Positions 20,182 through 29,115 are shown, counted from the first letter of the stretch. The stretch is 64,000 nt of DNA from Candidatus Marithrix sp. Canyon 246 (GCF_001723685.1 NZ_MCBX01000038.1:62001-126000); one strand, 5' to 3'. Numbers and translations: made by a program. Notes: generated from the sequence alone by a model not told the origin.

Positions 20182-22029
20182 ATGCACATTATAGCTCAAC
20201 GTATATTAATACCCGAAAACACCCAAGCCATTCTTTGGGATATGGATGGAGTCTTAATAGATTCTTTAGGTTTAGATTTAACTGTTTGTAATCAGCTTTT
20301 GGCTGAATATTTTGGTGATCATGTCAAATTAAGTCATGAGTTTATTCGTTCTATATTTGCTTATCATCCTCCTGAGTTTTGGAATTTGATTTTGCAGCAT
20401 GTGGCTGAGCAATATAATATTGCTGATGCTTTAAATTTACATGGCACTATTTTGCCTATTTATGATAAGGCGCGACGTGAAAGTGTTTTTGAGGTTAATC
20501 TTGGTATTATTGAAATTCTTAAAGATGCTAAATCCAAATCCTTAAAGATGGCAGTAGTCTCCAATAATTTAACTGCTGATGTAAATACAATATTGCAACA
20601 TGCTGGGATTCTTGAATATTTTGATTTGGTGATTGGCAATGATATTGAACAATTAAAAGCTAAACCTGCTCCTGATACTTATTTATTTGCAGCTAAAAAA
20701 TTAGGCTGCCAGCACTGTGTAGTAGTTGAAGATTCCATTATTGGTACAGAAGCTGGATTTAATGCTGGTTTTCATGTAATTGCAGTCGCCACTGGTGGTA
20801 CTGATTATCAAGCTTTAGCTAATAATCAATCTACAGATCAAATTTATTCGACATTCAAGAAATTGTCTTTGGAGATGCAATTTGGAGATGTGACTAAAAA
20901 GCATTTTATTACTCCAAATGATTTTGTTAGTCACATGGTTGAGCATATTGCTTGGCGGCTTTGTGTTGAGATTGATTTAAATTGGAATAATAATGATTGG
21001 CTGCAATTAGGTAAATTTGTAGGCACAAAAATTCGCCAATTTGAAATACATCAAGCATCAGCCTCGGCATTAGGTATGATTGATGATGGCAGCGCGGAAG
21101 TATCTATAGATACAGCGGCTGAACCCGAATTAGTATTAAATTCAATTGATAATTTAGATTTAGACTGGTTTTTATCAACGCGCTGTGAACAGTTAGAAAC
21201 TGGAAAACCATTAGTAGAATTAATGCAAGGTTTAGCTGAAGGTTTGCAAGCCAAAATGCAAGTCACAATTTGTAGCGTCGAAGATTTACATCATGCTTGG
21301 GAAGGTGTTTTTAGAGCAATTGGTATTAGTTTAAGTAGAATTTTCACTCCTAAACATCTTCCAAGTTTGGATTTTGACAAATCCTTATATTATAGTAAAG
21401 TGTTTAGAGGTACAGCAGAAAGCCATGTAGCCGTATCAGTAGACTTTTCTAAAAAATTAGCAAATAAATTTGTATTTAATGTAGCGTCTAATATTGATGT
21501 TAGTGAATTACATTATTTATTAGAAATCTTAGCTAAAGAAGCTGGATTTACCATGCAAGTAGAATTTAATGCTACGGTACTTAATTCTAGCCATGTAGTA
21601 TTAGAAGACACAGCTTTAGTATTAGGCAAAGCATTATTGAATATTTTAGTTCTACGTATGAAACATTGGGGAGTCAATGGTGCTGGTAGTAGCTTTGATT
21701 CTAAAGCAATTCGTACTGGTATTAGCGTCGAAGGGCGAAAATTCTGGATATTTGTACCATTTAAAGATTCTCAAGATAGCGTTAGAAAAAATCTATTAAT
21801 TGGACAAAATGTATATAGTAAATTGCGCTCTGAAGATTTAGACGACTTTTTGGATGGGCTATCAGGCGGATTAGCTTGTAGTATTATAGTTCATATAGAT
21901 ACATTGATTGATGCTAATGATGCTTGGCAATTAATTTTTGCTAATTTGGGCAAATCTTTGAAAGAGGCATTTGCTTTAAATCCTTACCGTAAAGGTGTGC
22001 CGCCGGGAGTTAAGGCGACATTGGCTTAA
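20182..22029 (+). CDS. HAD phosphatase fused to two IGPD (HisB)-like domains
   Basis: A 615-residue protein. Residues 12-210 are a HAD-IA hydrolase of the beta-phosphoglucomutase/phosphoglycolate type: D20-M-D22-G, VVSNNLTAD, K161-P and E183-D184. Two regions then resemble imidazoleglycerol-phosphate dehydratase. Copy A (about 235-390) keeps HMVEHIAWR and H370-H371-AW-E374 but lacks the first HHxxED motif. Copy B (about 403-600) has RGTAESHVAV and H471-VVL-E475-D476 but NDAW (579-582) where the second His motif should be. The tail RKGVPPGVKATLA recalls the HisB C-terminus. This is not the classical HisB architecture. It follows the GT2/DUF2304 pair by 3 nt. Substrate unknown. Confidence 0.7.
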   Translation: MHIIAQRILIPENTQAILWDMDGVLIDSLGLDLTVCNQLLAEYFGDHVKLSHEFIRSIFAYHPPEFWNLILQHVAEQYNIADALNLHGTILPIYDKARRESVFEVNLGIIEILKDAKSKSLKMAVVSNNLTADVNTILQHAGILEYFDLVIGNDIEQLKAKPAPDTYLFAAKKLGCQHCVVVEDSIIGTEAGFNAGFHVIAVATGGTDYQALANNQSTDQIYSTFKKLSLEMQFGDVTKKHFITPNDFVSHMVEHIAWRLCVEIDLNWNNNDWLQLGKFVGTKIRQFEIHQASASALGMIDDGSAEVSIDTAAEPELVLNSIDNLDLDWFLSTRCEQLETGKPLVELMQGLAEGLQAKMQVTICSVEDLHHAWEGVFRAIGISLSRIFTPKHLPSLDFDKSLYYSKVFRGTAESHVAVSVDFSKKLANKFVFNVASNIDVSELHYLLEILAKEAGFTMQVEFNATVLNSSHVVLEDTALVLGKALLNILVLRMKHWGVNGAGSSFDSKAIRTGISVEGRKFWIFVPFKDSQDSVRKNLLIGQNVYSKLRSEDLDDFLDGLSGGLACSIIVHIDTLIDANDAWQLIFANLGKSLKEAFALNPYRKGVPPGVKATLA

Positions 22030-22039
22030 GGATATTTAA

Positions 22040-23191
22040 ATGGAACATGTTGAATTACAATATCTTATTCAACAAGGAGAAAATTCTTCTGTTGAATTTA
22101 AAGAATATGGTGTTAAAAACGAATCTTTAGCTAAAGAAATGCTTGCCTTTGCTAATAGTCAAGGTGGTGTGATTATTTTAGGTGTTACAGATAGTGGTAT
22201 TATAAGTGGTATTCCCAGTGATTCTCACTTAGAAGAAAGAATTATGAATATTGCTAGAGATAGTATTATTCCAGCATTGGAGCCAGAATTTGAACTATAC
22301 ACCTTTGAAGATAAGACGCTTGGAATCATTACAATACCAAAGGGTAAGGATAAACCTTATCAAGCTGCCGGAAAATACTATATTCGTGTTGGTTCAACCA
22401 ATAGAATTGCTTCACAATCTGAATTAATGCGTTTATTTCAAGCTTCTGGTATATTTCATTATGATGGTAATGTAGTTGAAAAAACTGATATTAGTGATTT
22501 GAATTTTACCGAACTTGATCGTTATTTTAGTGAATATCATATACATTTTTCTAAACAGTCTGAGATAGATAAACAACGTTTACTTATTAATACTGATCTT
22601 CTTACTGAAGAAGGGCAAGCTACCGTTGGTGGTTTATTAATGTTTGGAATTAATCCTGAACGCTATTTACCACAATCTGGTATTAGTTTTGCGAGTTTTG
22701 CTGGCAATGAAATTCAGAGTGAATTAATTGATAAACAAAATGTTACTGGACCTTTGCCATTTATCGTTGATCGTACTTTAGCTATTATTAAAAGTAGTTT
22801 ACCAGTTCCCTCGGATATTAAAGGTGGAAAACGTGAAAACTTACGTGTTTATCCTCCTATGAAAGTTTTTCGAGAATTAATAGTTAATGCTTGTGTACAT
22901 AGAAATTATGCGATTGTCGGATCAAAAATACGAATTTTAATGTTTGGTGATCGTATTGAGTTTATAAGCCCGGGGAGATTAGCAAATACTGTAACTATTG
23001 AAAAATTAAAAGTAGGTGTTTCTTATTCCAACAATCCAATTTTGCTTAAATTTATGGATAATCTAGGTTATGTGGAACGTTTAGGTAGAGGTTTACCTAT
23101 GGTTTATTATGAAATCAAAAAATTAGGCAAAGAAGTTATATTTAAAGAATTAGGTGAAGAATTTAGAGTTATTGTACCTATAATATTTTGA
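22040..23191 (+). CDS. AlbA_2 (Schlafen-like) domain protein with HATPase-type C-terminus
   Basis: A 383-residue protein. Residues 5-125 are an AlbA_2 domain (ENSSVEFKEYGVKNESLAKE, MLAFANSQGGVIILGVTD, YYIRVGSTNRIASQSEL). Residues about 260-375 are the linked ATP-binding module (FRELIVNACVHRNYAIVGSK, RIEFISPGRLANTV, LGYVERLGRGLPMVYYEI). Proteins of this type are annotated as transcriptional regulators or RecG-like ATP-binding proteins and some are in defence loci. It ends the plus-strand run that starts at gatC. No specific role can be assigned. Confidence 0.82.
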   Translation: MEHVELQYLIQQGENSSVEFKEYGVKNESLAKEMLAFANSQGGVIILGVTDSGIISGIPSDSHLEERIMNIARDSIIPALEPEFELYTFEDKTLGIITIPKGKDKPYQAAGKYYIRVGSTNRIASQSELMRLFQASGIFHYDGNVVEKTDISDLNFTELDRYFSEYHIHFSKQSEIDKQRLLINTDLLTEEGQATVGGLLMFGINPERYLPQSGISFASFAGNEIQSELIDKQNVTGPLPFIVDRTLAIIKSSLPVPSDIKGGKRENLRVYPPMKVFRELIVNACVHRNYAIVGSKIRILMFGDRIEFISPGRLANTVTIEKLKVGVSYSNNPILLKFMDNLGYVERLGRGLPMVYYEIKKLGKEVIFKELGEEFRVIVPIIF

Positions 23192-23218
23192 TAGATAATC
23201 GCAAACTATAAATTAAAT

Positions 23219-23240
23219 GGTCGGTTATCACCGACCCTAC
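23219..23240. repeat. GGTCGGTTATCACCGACC palindromic repeat
   Basis: A near-perfect palindrome followed by CTACAATG. Related elements are at 38285-38311 and 39617-39644 (TGTAGGGTCAGTGATAACC then TACCCTAC or GACCCTAC) and a half copy near 62909. It falls at the 3' end of the AlbA_2 gene. It looks like a dispersed REP/MITE-like element. Confidence 0.75.
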
Positions 23241-23269
23241 AATGTTTAATAATACCAATTATAATTGAT

Positions 23270-23289
23270 GCGAAGCTACATAGCTTCGC
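23270..23289. terminator. Perfect hairpin GCGAAGCTA-ca-TAGCTTCGC
   Basis: Nine-bp perfect arms around a 2-nt spacer, 80 nt past the AlbA_2 gene. No T-run follows on the plus strand, so it may act as a Rho-dependent or weak terminator or be another palindromic repeat. It overlaps the stop of an antitoxin-like relic on the other strand. Confidence 0.4.
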
Positions 23290-23446
23290 TACACAGAGAC
23301 TTTGACATTTCAACTAATTCAGGATCAGCTTGAGCAAACATCTCATCTGTCCATTCTGGGTTTTCTTCATCTATCATTTCAGGATTAAGTTTTGGCTTTA
23401 TAAATTTATCTAATTCCTCCGTTAATACGGGTATATACCAAGGCTC
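23276..23446 (-). pseudogene. Antitoxin-like relic (BrnA-type C-terminus)
   Basis: The minus strand has an open frame without a start codon reading YIPVLTEELDKFIKP, then EENPEWTDEMFAQADPELVE, ending at TAG. The acidic ENPEWTDE(M/D)FA motif is characteristic of BrnA-like antitoxins encoded after BrnT toxins. The frame is blocked upstream by TGA at 23447-23449 and no toxin gene adjoins it, so it is a remnant. Confidence 0.55.
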
Positions 23447-23649
23447 TCACACGATTTGCAACTTTTCCCAAAGCACAATAGCGTACTTAACCACGATCTA
23501 TTAGTTGTTATAACTATTCCTTGTACTAACAGATAACAGGCAGAGAATATTGAGTACAACGAATATATCTTAACAATCAAAAAATCGCTTTGCATCTCCC
23601 TTTTAAAAGGGATAAAACTTATAAAGGTTTAGCAAATTCATTTAACCGA

Positions 23650-24350
23650 TATGTGTTAAACTAAGCTCCCGTATGCTTACCATAGGGAATTCGTCTTCAG
23701 AACTCGGACGTGAGACTTTCACTTCATCCGGTTCCCCCCATGTGGCCCTCATCGCTCCCGCCATCACGTTTAAATACCATGTGATGGCTTTCCAGTTTGT
23801 CACCGTTTTTAAACGACGTACCGCAAAACGCACATTTTCCGCCCTGTTTATCAAGCAACTTAGCTTTAAAACTACGTTACTACTACTACGTAACAGTAAT
23901 TTATTAAGGGCCTTTGCTCGCTTGATTTGACCTTTCTTCGTGGCTTTATAAATACGTTTTTGCAAATTGAATACAGTTCTTTCTACCTTTTTTCAGACAA
24001 TACGACCCCAGTCCCAATCATTGGCAAGCCAATTTGGGAGGGTGTTGCCAGTCATCTCGTTATACATCTGAGAGACGGTCTTATGTTGTTCTGCGAAAGT
24101 ATTCACTATTATTACCTATGGTATCTATTCACTTTGTTTTTCAAAAGATTTACTACCAGCATGATGTTAGTTAATCTTACTTCCTTCAGCCATGTTATGA
24201 CTTCGTAATTCCCACTAACTCCTACCCTCGTGCTGCGCTACTAGCTGACAAGACTAGCCTCACTACCACCGTTGCTGCTAGTGATAGGTGCAATACTACA
24301 CGAGTTTTTCCCTTGTTCCGATTAGAATGTGTTGTGACAGGTTAGGCTCT
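23650..24350 (-). ncRNA. Degenerate group II intron (5' RNA domains to domain V/VI)
   Basis: On the minus strand a structured non-coding part (about 24350-24110) leads into a reverse-transcriptase reading frame and then into a domain V-like hairpin at 23735-23700 (GGAACCGGATGAAGTGAAAG and TCTCACGTCCG..GTTC). The GATGAAGTGAAAGTCTCAC core is close to the universal domain V sequence, but the catalytic AGC reads AAC and one extra A bulges the stem. A short hairpin just after (TCCCTATG/CATACGGGA) could be domain VI. The 5' boundary is uncertain because no clear GUGYG was found. The element is dead. Confidence 0.72.
23739..24106 (-). pseudogene. Group II intron protein: RT N-terminus joined to HNH domain
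   Basis: The intron-encoded protein starts with GTG at 24106 (NTFAEQHKTVSQMYNEMTG, NWLANDWDWGRIV), then TGA where TGG is expected, then KKVERTVFNLQKRIYKATKK and LNKLLLRSSS, the RT0 region. At 23864 it switches frame to AKLLDKQGGKCAFCGTSF, then NGDKLESHHM, the C-terminal HNH endonuclease (CxxC and HH). Everything between, meaning RT domains 1-7 and the X/D region, is deleted. The HNH frame ends at 23739, four bases before domain V. Confidence 0.8.
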
Positions 24351-24402
24351 AGCTATACGCCGATGTTTTGGGCTGATTAACTGAAAGAAACTTAACTTTC
24401 AA

Positions 24403-24703
24403 TTACATGACATATTGCATTCCATTAAGATTTTCAAAATAGTTCAGAATAGTAGTTATTAATTTAGATTTTTTTTCAACTGGTGTCTGAGTGGAACCCA
24501 GTTTAGATAAATTATTTTGTAATTCAGAAATAAAGTTATCAACTGAAGATAAAAAATATTTTGCAATTTCACAAGAACGTCCTAATTGTGTAGCAATTTT
24601 ATACAATAATTTAGAATATTTATCTTGACTAGAACAACTTTGTAAAGATACTTGTTCTGAAATTTTTGCTTTATTTTTAGCACCATCTTTAAACAGATCA
24701 CCC
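24403..24703 (-). pseudogene. Unrecognised open frame abutting the caspase relic
   Basis: About 100 codons follow the caspase relic in another frame, including GDLFKDGAKNKAKISEQV and SVDNFISELQNNLSKLG, ending MQYVM. The first residues resemble the [13 protein letters not shown] stretch of the caspase paralogue at 49294, so this may be its rearranged 3' part. The remainder is Ser/Lys/Asn-rich and I do not recognise it. There is no own start signal; the open frame extends back into the caspase relic to 24777. Confidence 0.35.
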
Positions 24704-25081
24704 TTACACAGTGCCTGAAAAACAACTATCAAACAAAAACAAAGCATGTTTAGACTCAATATCCTCCGCCCAAGCAACGATTTTATTCATAGCAATAGCT
24801 TTTCTTACAAAGCCTTTATCATCAAAATTAGGATTAGGCGCATCAACAGGAACAATATAACCCTTACTACCATTCAAACGACTATACCCATGCCCAGAAT
24901 AGAAAAATAATAAACGATTATTTTCATCCAAAGCATAACTAACACTATAAGATAAAGCTTTAGCACCATTAGTATCACTAATACTAACTACATCAACACC
25001 CTTATAAGATGACATTGTATTAACAGTGGAATTATTACAACTTACAAGTAACAACGTTAAAAAAAGACTAAATATTTTCAT
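24704..25081 (-). pseudogene. Caspase-like (metacaspase) lipoprotein, internally deleted
   Basis: A 125-codon frame with a lipoprotein signal ([18 protein letters not shown]) and GGAG before the ATG. It matches the paralogue at 49294-50247 but lacks about 59 residues between SYALDENN-equivalents (the first strand and helix of the p20 fold) and stops directly after the catalytic cysteine motif FDSCFSGTV. The His motif YSGHGYSR is kept. A folded protease is unlikely. It lies between the group II intron relic and ccmA. Confidence 0.82.
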
Positions 25082-25167
25082 AAATTAAGCTCCTTTAATT
25101 TGGAATTTATAATTATAATGTACTAGCCTGTTTATCGCAATTACAATAATTTACATATAAATTTGTC

Positions 25168-25221
25168 GGTTGGGCTGACGAAAGGATAGGCAGTCACGGA
25201 GTGTAGCGGAGTAAGCCCAAC
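25168..25221. repeat. GGTTGGGCTGACGAAAGGA dispersed repeat with short inverted end
   Basis: The 19-base string at 25168-25186 is identical to the arm of the hairpin at 62821-62892. About 30 nt later GCCCAAC provides a partial inverted complement. It lies in the otherwise empty gap between the caspase relic and ccmA (25082-25238). Confidence 0.65.
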
Positions 25222-25238
25222 GAATCGTGGAATTGCAA

Positions 25239-25853
25239 TTAGCTCAAATGAAGAGAATTCAGATATTCACACTTAATATGATGATGTGAAGTTAAAATTG
25301 CCATACCACCCTGTTTGGCATGATCATCTAATAATTTTTCTAAATCTGCCACTGCCGTTTTATCAAGCGCAGTGAAGGGTTCATCAAGTATCCACAGTGG
25401 TGCTTTGTTGATGAATAAACGAGCTAAGGCAACACGACGCTGTTGCCCGGCTGATAATGTACCTGTAGCAACATCTTCAAATCCATATAAACCTACTTTA
25501 TCCAACGCCTCTTCTAATTCTATAGAACTTGGATTGCTAGCTAAAGCGCGTGCGATTGCTAAATTTTCTAAAGGTGTTAATTCTCTTTTTACACCATTGT
25601 GATGCCCAATATAAATTAAATTAGTGTAGTAAGTTGATTTAATTTCTTCAATATTTTCATTATTCCAAAATACTAAACCTTCTTCGGATAAACTTATCCC
25701 ACATAAAATACGCAATAAGCTGGTTTTACCACAACCATTATTGCCCTCAATTTGTAATAATTGTCCATTTGATAGAGTGAAATTTAAGTTTTCAAATAAA
25801 ATTCTATCATCGCGGATACATTGTAAATTTTCAATTTTTAAAGTGTTTTTCAT
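25239..25853 (-). CDS. ccmA: Heme exporter ATP-binding protein CcmA
   Basis: A 204-residue ABC ATPase of system I cytochrome c maturation, powering release of holo-CcmE from CcmABCD. Walker A is EGNNGCGKTS (about 36-45), the signature is TLSAGQQRRVALARLF, Walker B is APLWILDEPFTALDK, and ILTSHHHI carries the switch His. Downstream, where ccmB normally follows, there is only the caspase relic, so ccmA is separated from the rest of the ccm genes in this window. It is divergent from uup. Confidence 0.9.
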   Translation of the reverse strand: MKNTLKIENLQCIRDDRILFENLNFTLSNGQLLQIEGNNGCGKTSLLRILCGISLSEEGLVFWNNENIEEIKSTYYTNLIYIGHHNGVKRELTPLENLAIARALASNPSSIELEEALDKVGLYGFEDVATGTLSAGQQRRVALARLFINKAPLWILDEPFTALDKTAVADLEKLLDDHAKQGGMAILTSHHHIKCEYLNSLHLS

Positions 25854-25911
25854 AGAATTGAATTAGAGTAATTGATATACTTGACATAATATTATAAAAC
25901 TTTAATTGAAA

Positions 25912-27765
25912 ATGTCATTAATTAATATAGATAATGTATCTATCGCCTTTGGGCATGTTGCGCTATTAGATAATGTAAATTTGCGTATAGAAAAAGCTGA
26001 ACGTGTTTGTTTAATTGGGCGTAATGGTGAAGGCAAATCTACCTTACTAAAATTAATAAATAAAAATTTACATCCTGACAAAGGTAAAATTGAATATCAA
26101 ACTGCTTGTCGAGTCGCTTTATTAAATCAAAATCCAGAATTTAATCCTGATGATACTATTTTTCATGCCGTCGCTCAAGGCTTAGGTAAAATTGGAGAAT
26201 TAGTTAATGAATATCATGAAATCGTACAAGCTATTGCCACTGATGATAGTTTTTTAAAAAAATTAGAAGTTGTACAACAGCGGCTAGAAGCTGAAGATGG
26301 TTGGAGTTTCGAGCAACGAGTCGAAACCATATTATCGCGCTTACAATTACCCGCCGATCAAAAAATTTCTAACTTATCTGGTGGATGGCAACGGCGTGTT
26401 GCTTTAGCACAAGCTTTAGTAACTGAGCCAGATTTATTATTACTAGATGAACCAACAAACCATTTAGATATTGAAGCAATCGCATGGCTAGAACAAGTTC
26501 TACTAGAATTTAATGGTGGATTATTATTTATCAGCCATGATAGAGAATTTATGCAGCGTCTTGCGACTCGCATTATTGAATTAGATAGAGGGCAATTAAC
26601 TAGTTATCCCGGTGATTATGCAACTTATCTGCGTCAAAAACAGGCAAATTTAGCCGCTGAAGCAATTCAAGCGGCAAAATTTGACAAAAAATTAGCCCAA
26701 GAAGAAATATGGATTCGTCAAGGCATAAAAGCGCGTCGCACTCGTAATGAAGGGCGAGTTAGATCATTAGAAAAATTACGTGAAGAACGTAGTCAACGTC
26801 GTGAACAAGTAGGTAAAGTCAAATTAAAAGTTGAGACTGGAGAATCATCAGGGCGTATTGTTATTGAAGCAGAAAATATCAATAAGTCTTATCAAGATAC
26901 TCCATTAATAAAAGACTTTTCTACAGTAATTATGCGAGGAGATAAAATAGGCTTAATTGGTGGTAATGGCGTAGGTAAAACCACCCTATTAAAAATCTTA
27001 CTAGATCAACTTGCACCAGATAGCGGCAAGCTAAAACATGGCACCAAACTAAGTATTGCCTATTTTGACCAATTGCGTGATCAACTAAATCTTGAAGAAA
27101 CCGTAGTAGATTCAGTAGCTCAAGGGCAAGATTTTATTACGATTAATGATCAAAAAAAACATATCATGTCTTATTTGAGTGATTTTTTATTTGCTCCAGC
27201 ACGCGCACGCTCACCAGTAAAATCGCTTTCAGGTGGAGAACGTAATCGCCTATTATTAGCCCGTTTATTTACCAAATCCGCCAATGTACTAGTATTAGAT
27301 GAACCAACAAATGATTTAGACGTAGAATCATTAGAATTACTAGAAGAATTATTACTAAACTACCCCGGCACTTTGCTACTAGTAAGCCATGATAGACGCT
27401 TTTTAGATAATGTTGTCACTTCTAGCATCGTATTTGAAGGTAACGCGACAATTAATGAATACGTTGGTGGTTATAAAGACATACCTAAAAAATCACCAGA
27501 GAAAAAAGTTAATAAAAAAACGACAAAAAAAACCAAAAACAAGACACAGAAATTAAATTATAACCAACAACACGAGCTATCCAAATTACCAGCACAAATA
27601 GAAGGATTAGAAACCGAACAGACTGAATTACAACAACAAACTAGCGATCCAGAATTTTATCAAGCTGATCAATCAACACAAAATAAAACCTTAGCGCGTC
27701 TAAAAGAGATAGAATCAGAATTGCAGCACTGTTATAAACGTTGGGAACAATTAGAGAACCTATGA
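25912..27765 (+). CDS. uup: ABC-F ATPase Uup
   Basis: A 617-residue cytosolic ABC-F protein with two nucleotide-binding domains: Walker A GRNGEGKST with LSGGWQRRVALAQAL, LLLDEPTNHLD; and GGNGVGKTT with LSGGERNRLLLARLF, VLVLDEPTNDLD. A Lys-rich linker and C-terminal coiled coil (about 540-617) are typical of Uup, which acts on ribosomes or branched DNA structures. I start at the ATG at 25912 rather than an upstream in-frame TTG. Its TGA overlaps the yjbQ ATG. Confidence 0.93.
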   Translation: MSLINIDNVSIAFGHVALLDNVNLRIEKAERVCLIGRNGEGKSTLLKLINKNLHPDKGKIEYQTACRVALLNQNPEFNPDDTIFHAVAQGLGKIGELVNEYHEIVQAIATDDSFLKKLEVVQQRLEAEDGWSFEQRVETILSRLQLPADQKISNLSGGWQRRVALAQALVTEPDLLLLDEPTNHLDIEAIAWLEQVLLEFNGGLLFISHDREFMQRLATRIIELDRGQLTSYPGDYATYLRQKQANLAAEAIQAAKFDKKLAQEEIWIRQGIKARRTRNEGRVRSLEKLREERSQRREQVGKVKLKVETGESSGRIVIEAENINKSYQDTPLIKDFSTVIMRGDKIGLIGGNGVGKTTLLKILLDQLAPDSGKLKHGTKLSIAYFDQLRDQLNLEETVVDSVAQGQDFITINDQKKHIMSYLSDFLFAPARARSPVKSLSGGERNRLLLARLFTKSANVLVLDEPTNDLDVESLELLEELLLNYPGTLLLVSHDRRFLDNVVTSSIVFEGNATINEYVGGYKDIPKKSPEKKVNKKTTKKTKNKTQKLNYNQQHELSKLPAQIEGLETEQTELQQQTSDPEFYQADQSTQNKTLARLKEIESELQHCYKRWEQLENL

Positions 27766-28172
27766 TTCAAACAATAAAACTAACTACAGCTCATCAAAAA
27801 TTATTTGAAATAACTCCAAAAGTTACCAATGTGGTTAATCAGGCTAATATTAGCGAAGGGTTGTGTACACTGTTTTTAAAACACACTTCAGCCAGTTTAC
27901 TAATTCAAGAAAATGCTGATCCATCAGTACAAACTGATTTACAGAATTGGTTAAATCGTCTAGTGCCAGAAGGTGATGAGTTATATACGCATAGACTTGA
28001 AGGTTTAGATGATATGCCAGCTCATCTAAAAACCGCCTTAACCGCAGTAAACCTGAGTATTCCTATAGTTAATGGCAAATTAGCACTTGGCACTTGGCAA
28101 GGAATATTTCTATGGGAACATCGTCATGATATAGATCAACGTTCTATAATCATTCATATATTACAAGGATAA
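27762..28172 (+). CDS. yjbQ: YjbQ family (UPF0047) protein
   Basis: A 136-residue protein with the YjbQ/UPF0047 signature: GLCTLFLKHTSASLLIQENA, LNRLVPEGDELYTHRLEG, DDMPAHLKTAL and LGTWQGIFLWEHRH. Members show thiamine-phosphate synthase activity in vitro but the physiological role is unsettled. It starts within the uup stop (ATGA) and is followed after 8 nt by rdgC. Confidence 0.92.
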   Translation: MIQTIKLTTAHQKLFEITPKVTNVVNQANISEGLCTLFLKHTSASLLIQENADPSVQTDLQNWLNRLVPEGDELYTHRLEGLDDMPAHLKTALTAVNLSIPIVNGKLALGTWQGIFLWEHRHDIDQRSIIIHILQG

Positions 28173-28180
28173 TGTCTTAA

Positions 28181-29110
28181 ATGTGGTTCAAAAATATACA
28201 TATCTTTCGTTTTTTAAAACCTTTTACTTTATCAGCAGAAGAATTAGAGGCAAAATTAACTGAAGCAACTTTTCATCCAACCGGCAGCATGGAAATGGAA
28301 AGTATTGGCTGGGTTCCACCATTAGGTAATGATAGTCAATCTTTAATACATATTGCAAACAACTGTATTATGTTGACTGCACGTAAAGAAGAAAAGATAT
28401 TACCAGCGTCAGTAATTCGCGATTTTGTCAACGATAAAGTTGAAGAAATTGAAAACCAGCAAATGCGAAAAGTGCGTAAAGCCGAAAAAACTGATATTCG
28501 TGAACAAGTGTTATTAGACTTAATACCACGCGCTTTTTCACGTTCAAACTATCAATTTGCCTATATTGATATAGATAATGCTTGGCTAATAATTGACACT
28601 TCAAGTCGTAAACGCGCTGAAGAATTTACCAGTTTTTTACGTCAAACGCTAGGTAGTTTGCCAGTAGTGTCTCCAAAAATGCAAAGCAATCCAGCGCAAA
28701 CTATGACGCAATGGTTATTAAAAGAAAATCAATGCCCAGCAGATTTTGAATTAGCAGATTCTTGTGTATTAACCGATCTTTCAGAAGAAGGAGCAGTAGT
28801 AAATTGTAAGCGTCAAGACTTATTCGCCGAAGAAATGCAAGGACATTTAGCCGCTGGAAAATTAGTAACACGCCTAGCCTTAGAATGGAACCAACGTTTT
28901 AATTTAATACTAGATGACGAACTAGTAATTAGACGCTTACAATTTTCAGACTTAATTCAAACTCAACTGGATGACAATAATGCCGAAACCAAGGCGCAAC
29001 AATTTGATGCTGATTTCATAATAATGAACTCAGAATTAGTGCCTTTTATTAAAAGATTATTTGAAGTGTTTGGAGGAGAAGATGAAGAGACTTATGGAAA
29101 AATGATTTAA
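28181..29110 (+). CDS. rdgC: Recombination-associated protein RdgC
   Basis: A 309-residue ring-forming DNA-binding protein of the nucleoid that moderates RecA. The start MWFKNIHIFRFLKPF, FHPTGSMEMESIGWVPPLG, EKILPASVIRDFV, ARAFSRSNYQFAYID-type segment and LALEWNQRFNLILDDELVI match the family throughout. It ends the plus-strand run uup-yjbQ-rdgC and converges on the porin gene. Confidence 0.95.
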   Translation: MWFKNIHIFRFLKPFTLSAEELEAKLTEATFHPTGSMEMESIGWVPPLGNDSQSLIHIANNCIMLTARKEEKILPASVIRDFVNDKVEEIENQQMRKVRKAEKTDIREQVLLDLIPRAFSRSNYQFAYIDIDNAWLIIDTSSRKRAEEFTSFLRQTLGSLPVVSPKMQSNPAQTMTQWLLKENQCPADFELADSCVLTDLSEEGAVVNCKRQDLFAEEMQGHLAAGKLVTRLALEWNQRFNLILDDELVIRRLQFSDLIQTQLDDNNAETKAQQFDADFIIMNSELVPFIKRLFEVFGGEDEETYGKMI

Positions 29111-29115
29111 TCAAC

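Noticed and set aside
23673-23930. 85-codon plus-strand ORF over the intron relic
   Set aside because: It is antisense to the RT/HNH frames, which have clear family motifs on the minus strand.
23927-24208. 93-codon plus-strand ORF
   Set aside because: Shadow of the group II intron RNA domains and RT N-terminus on the other strand.
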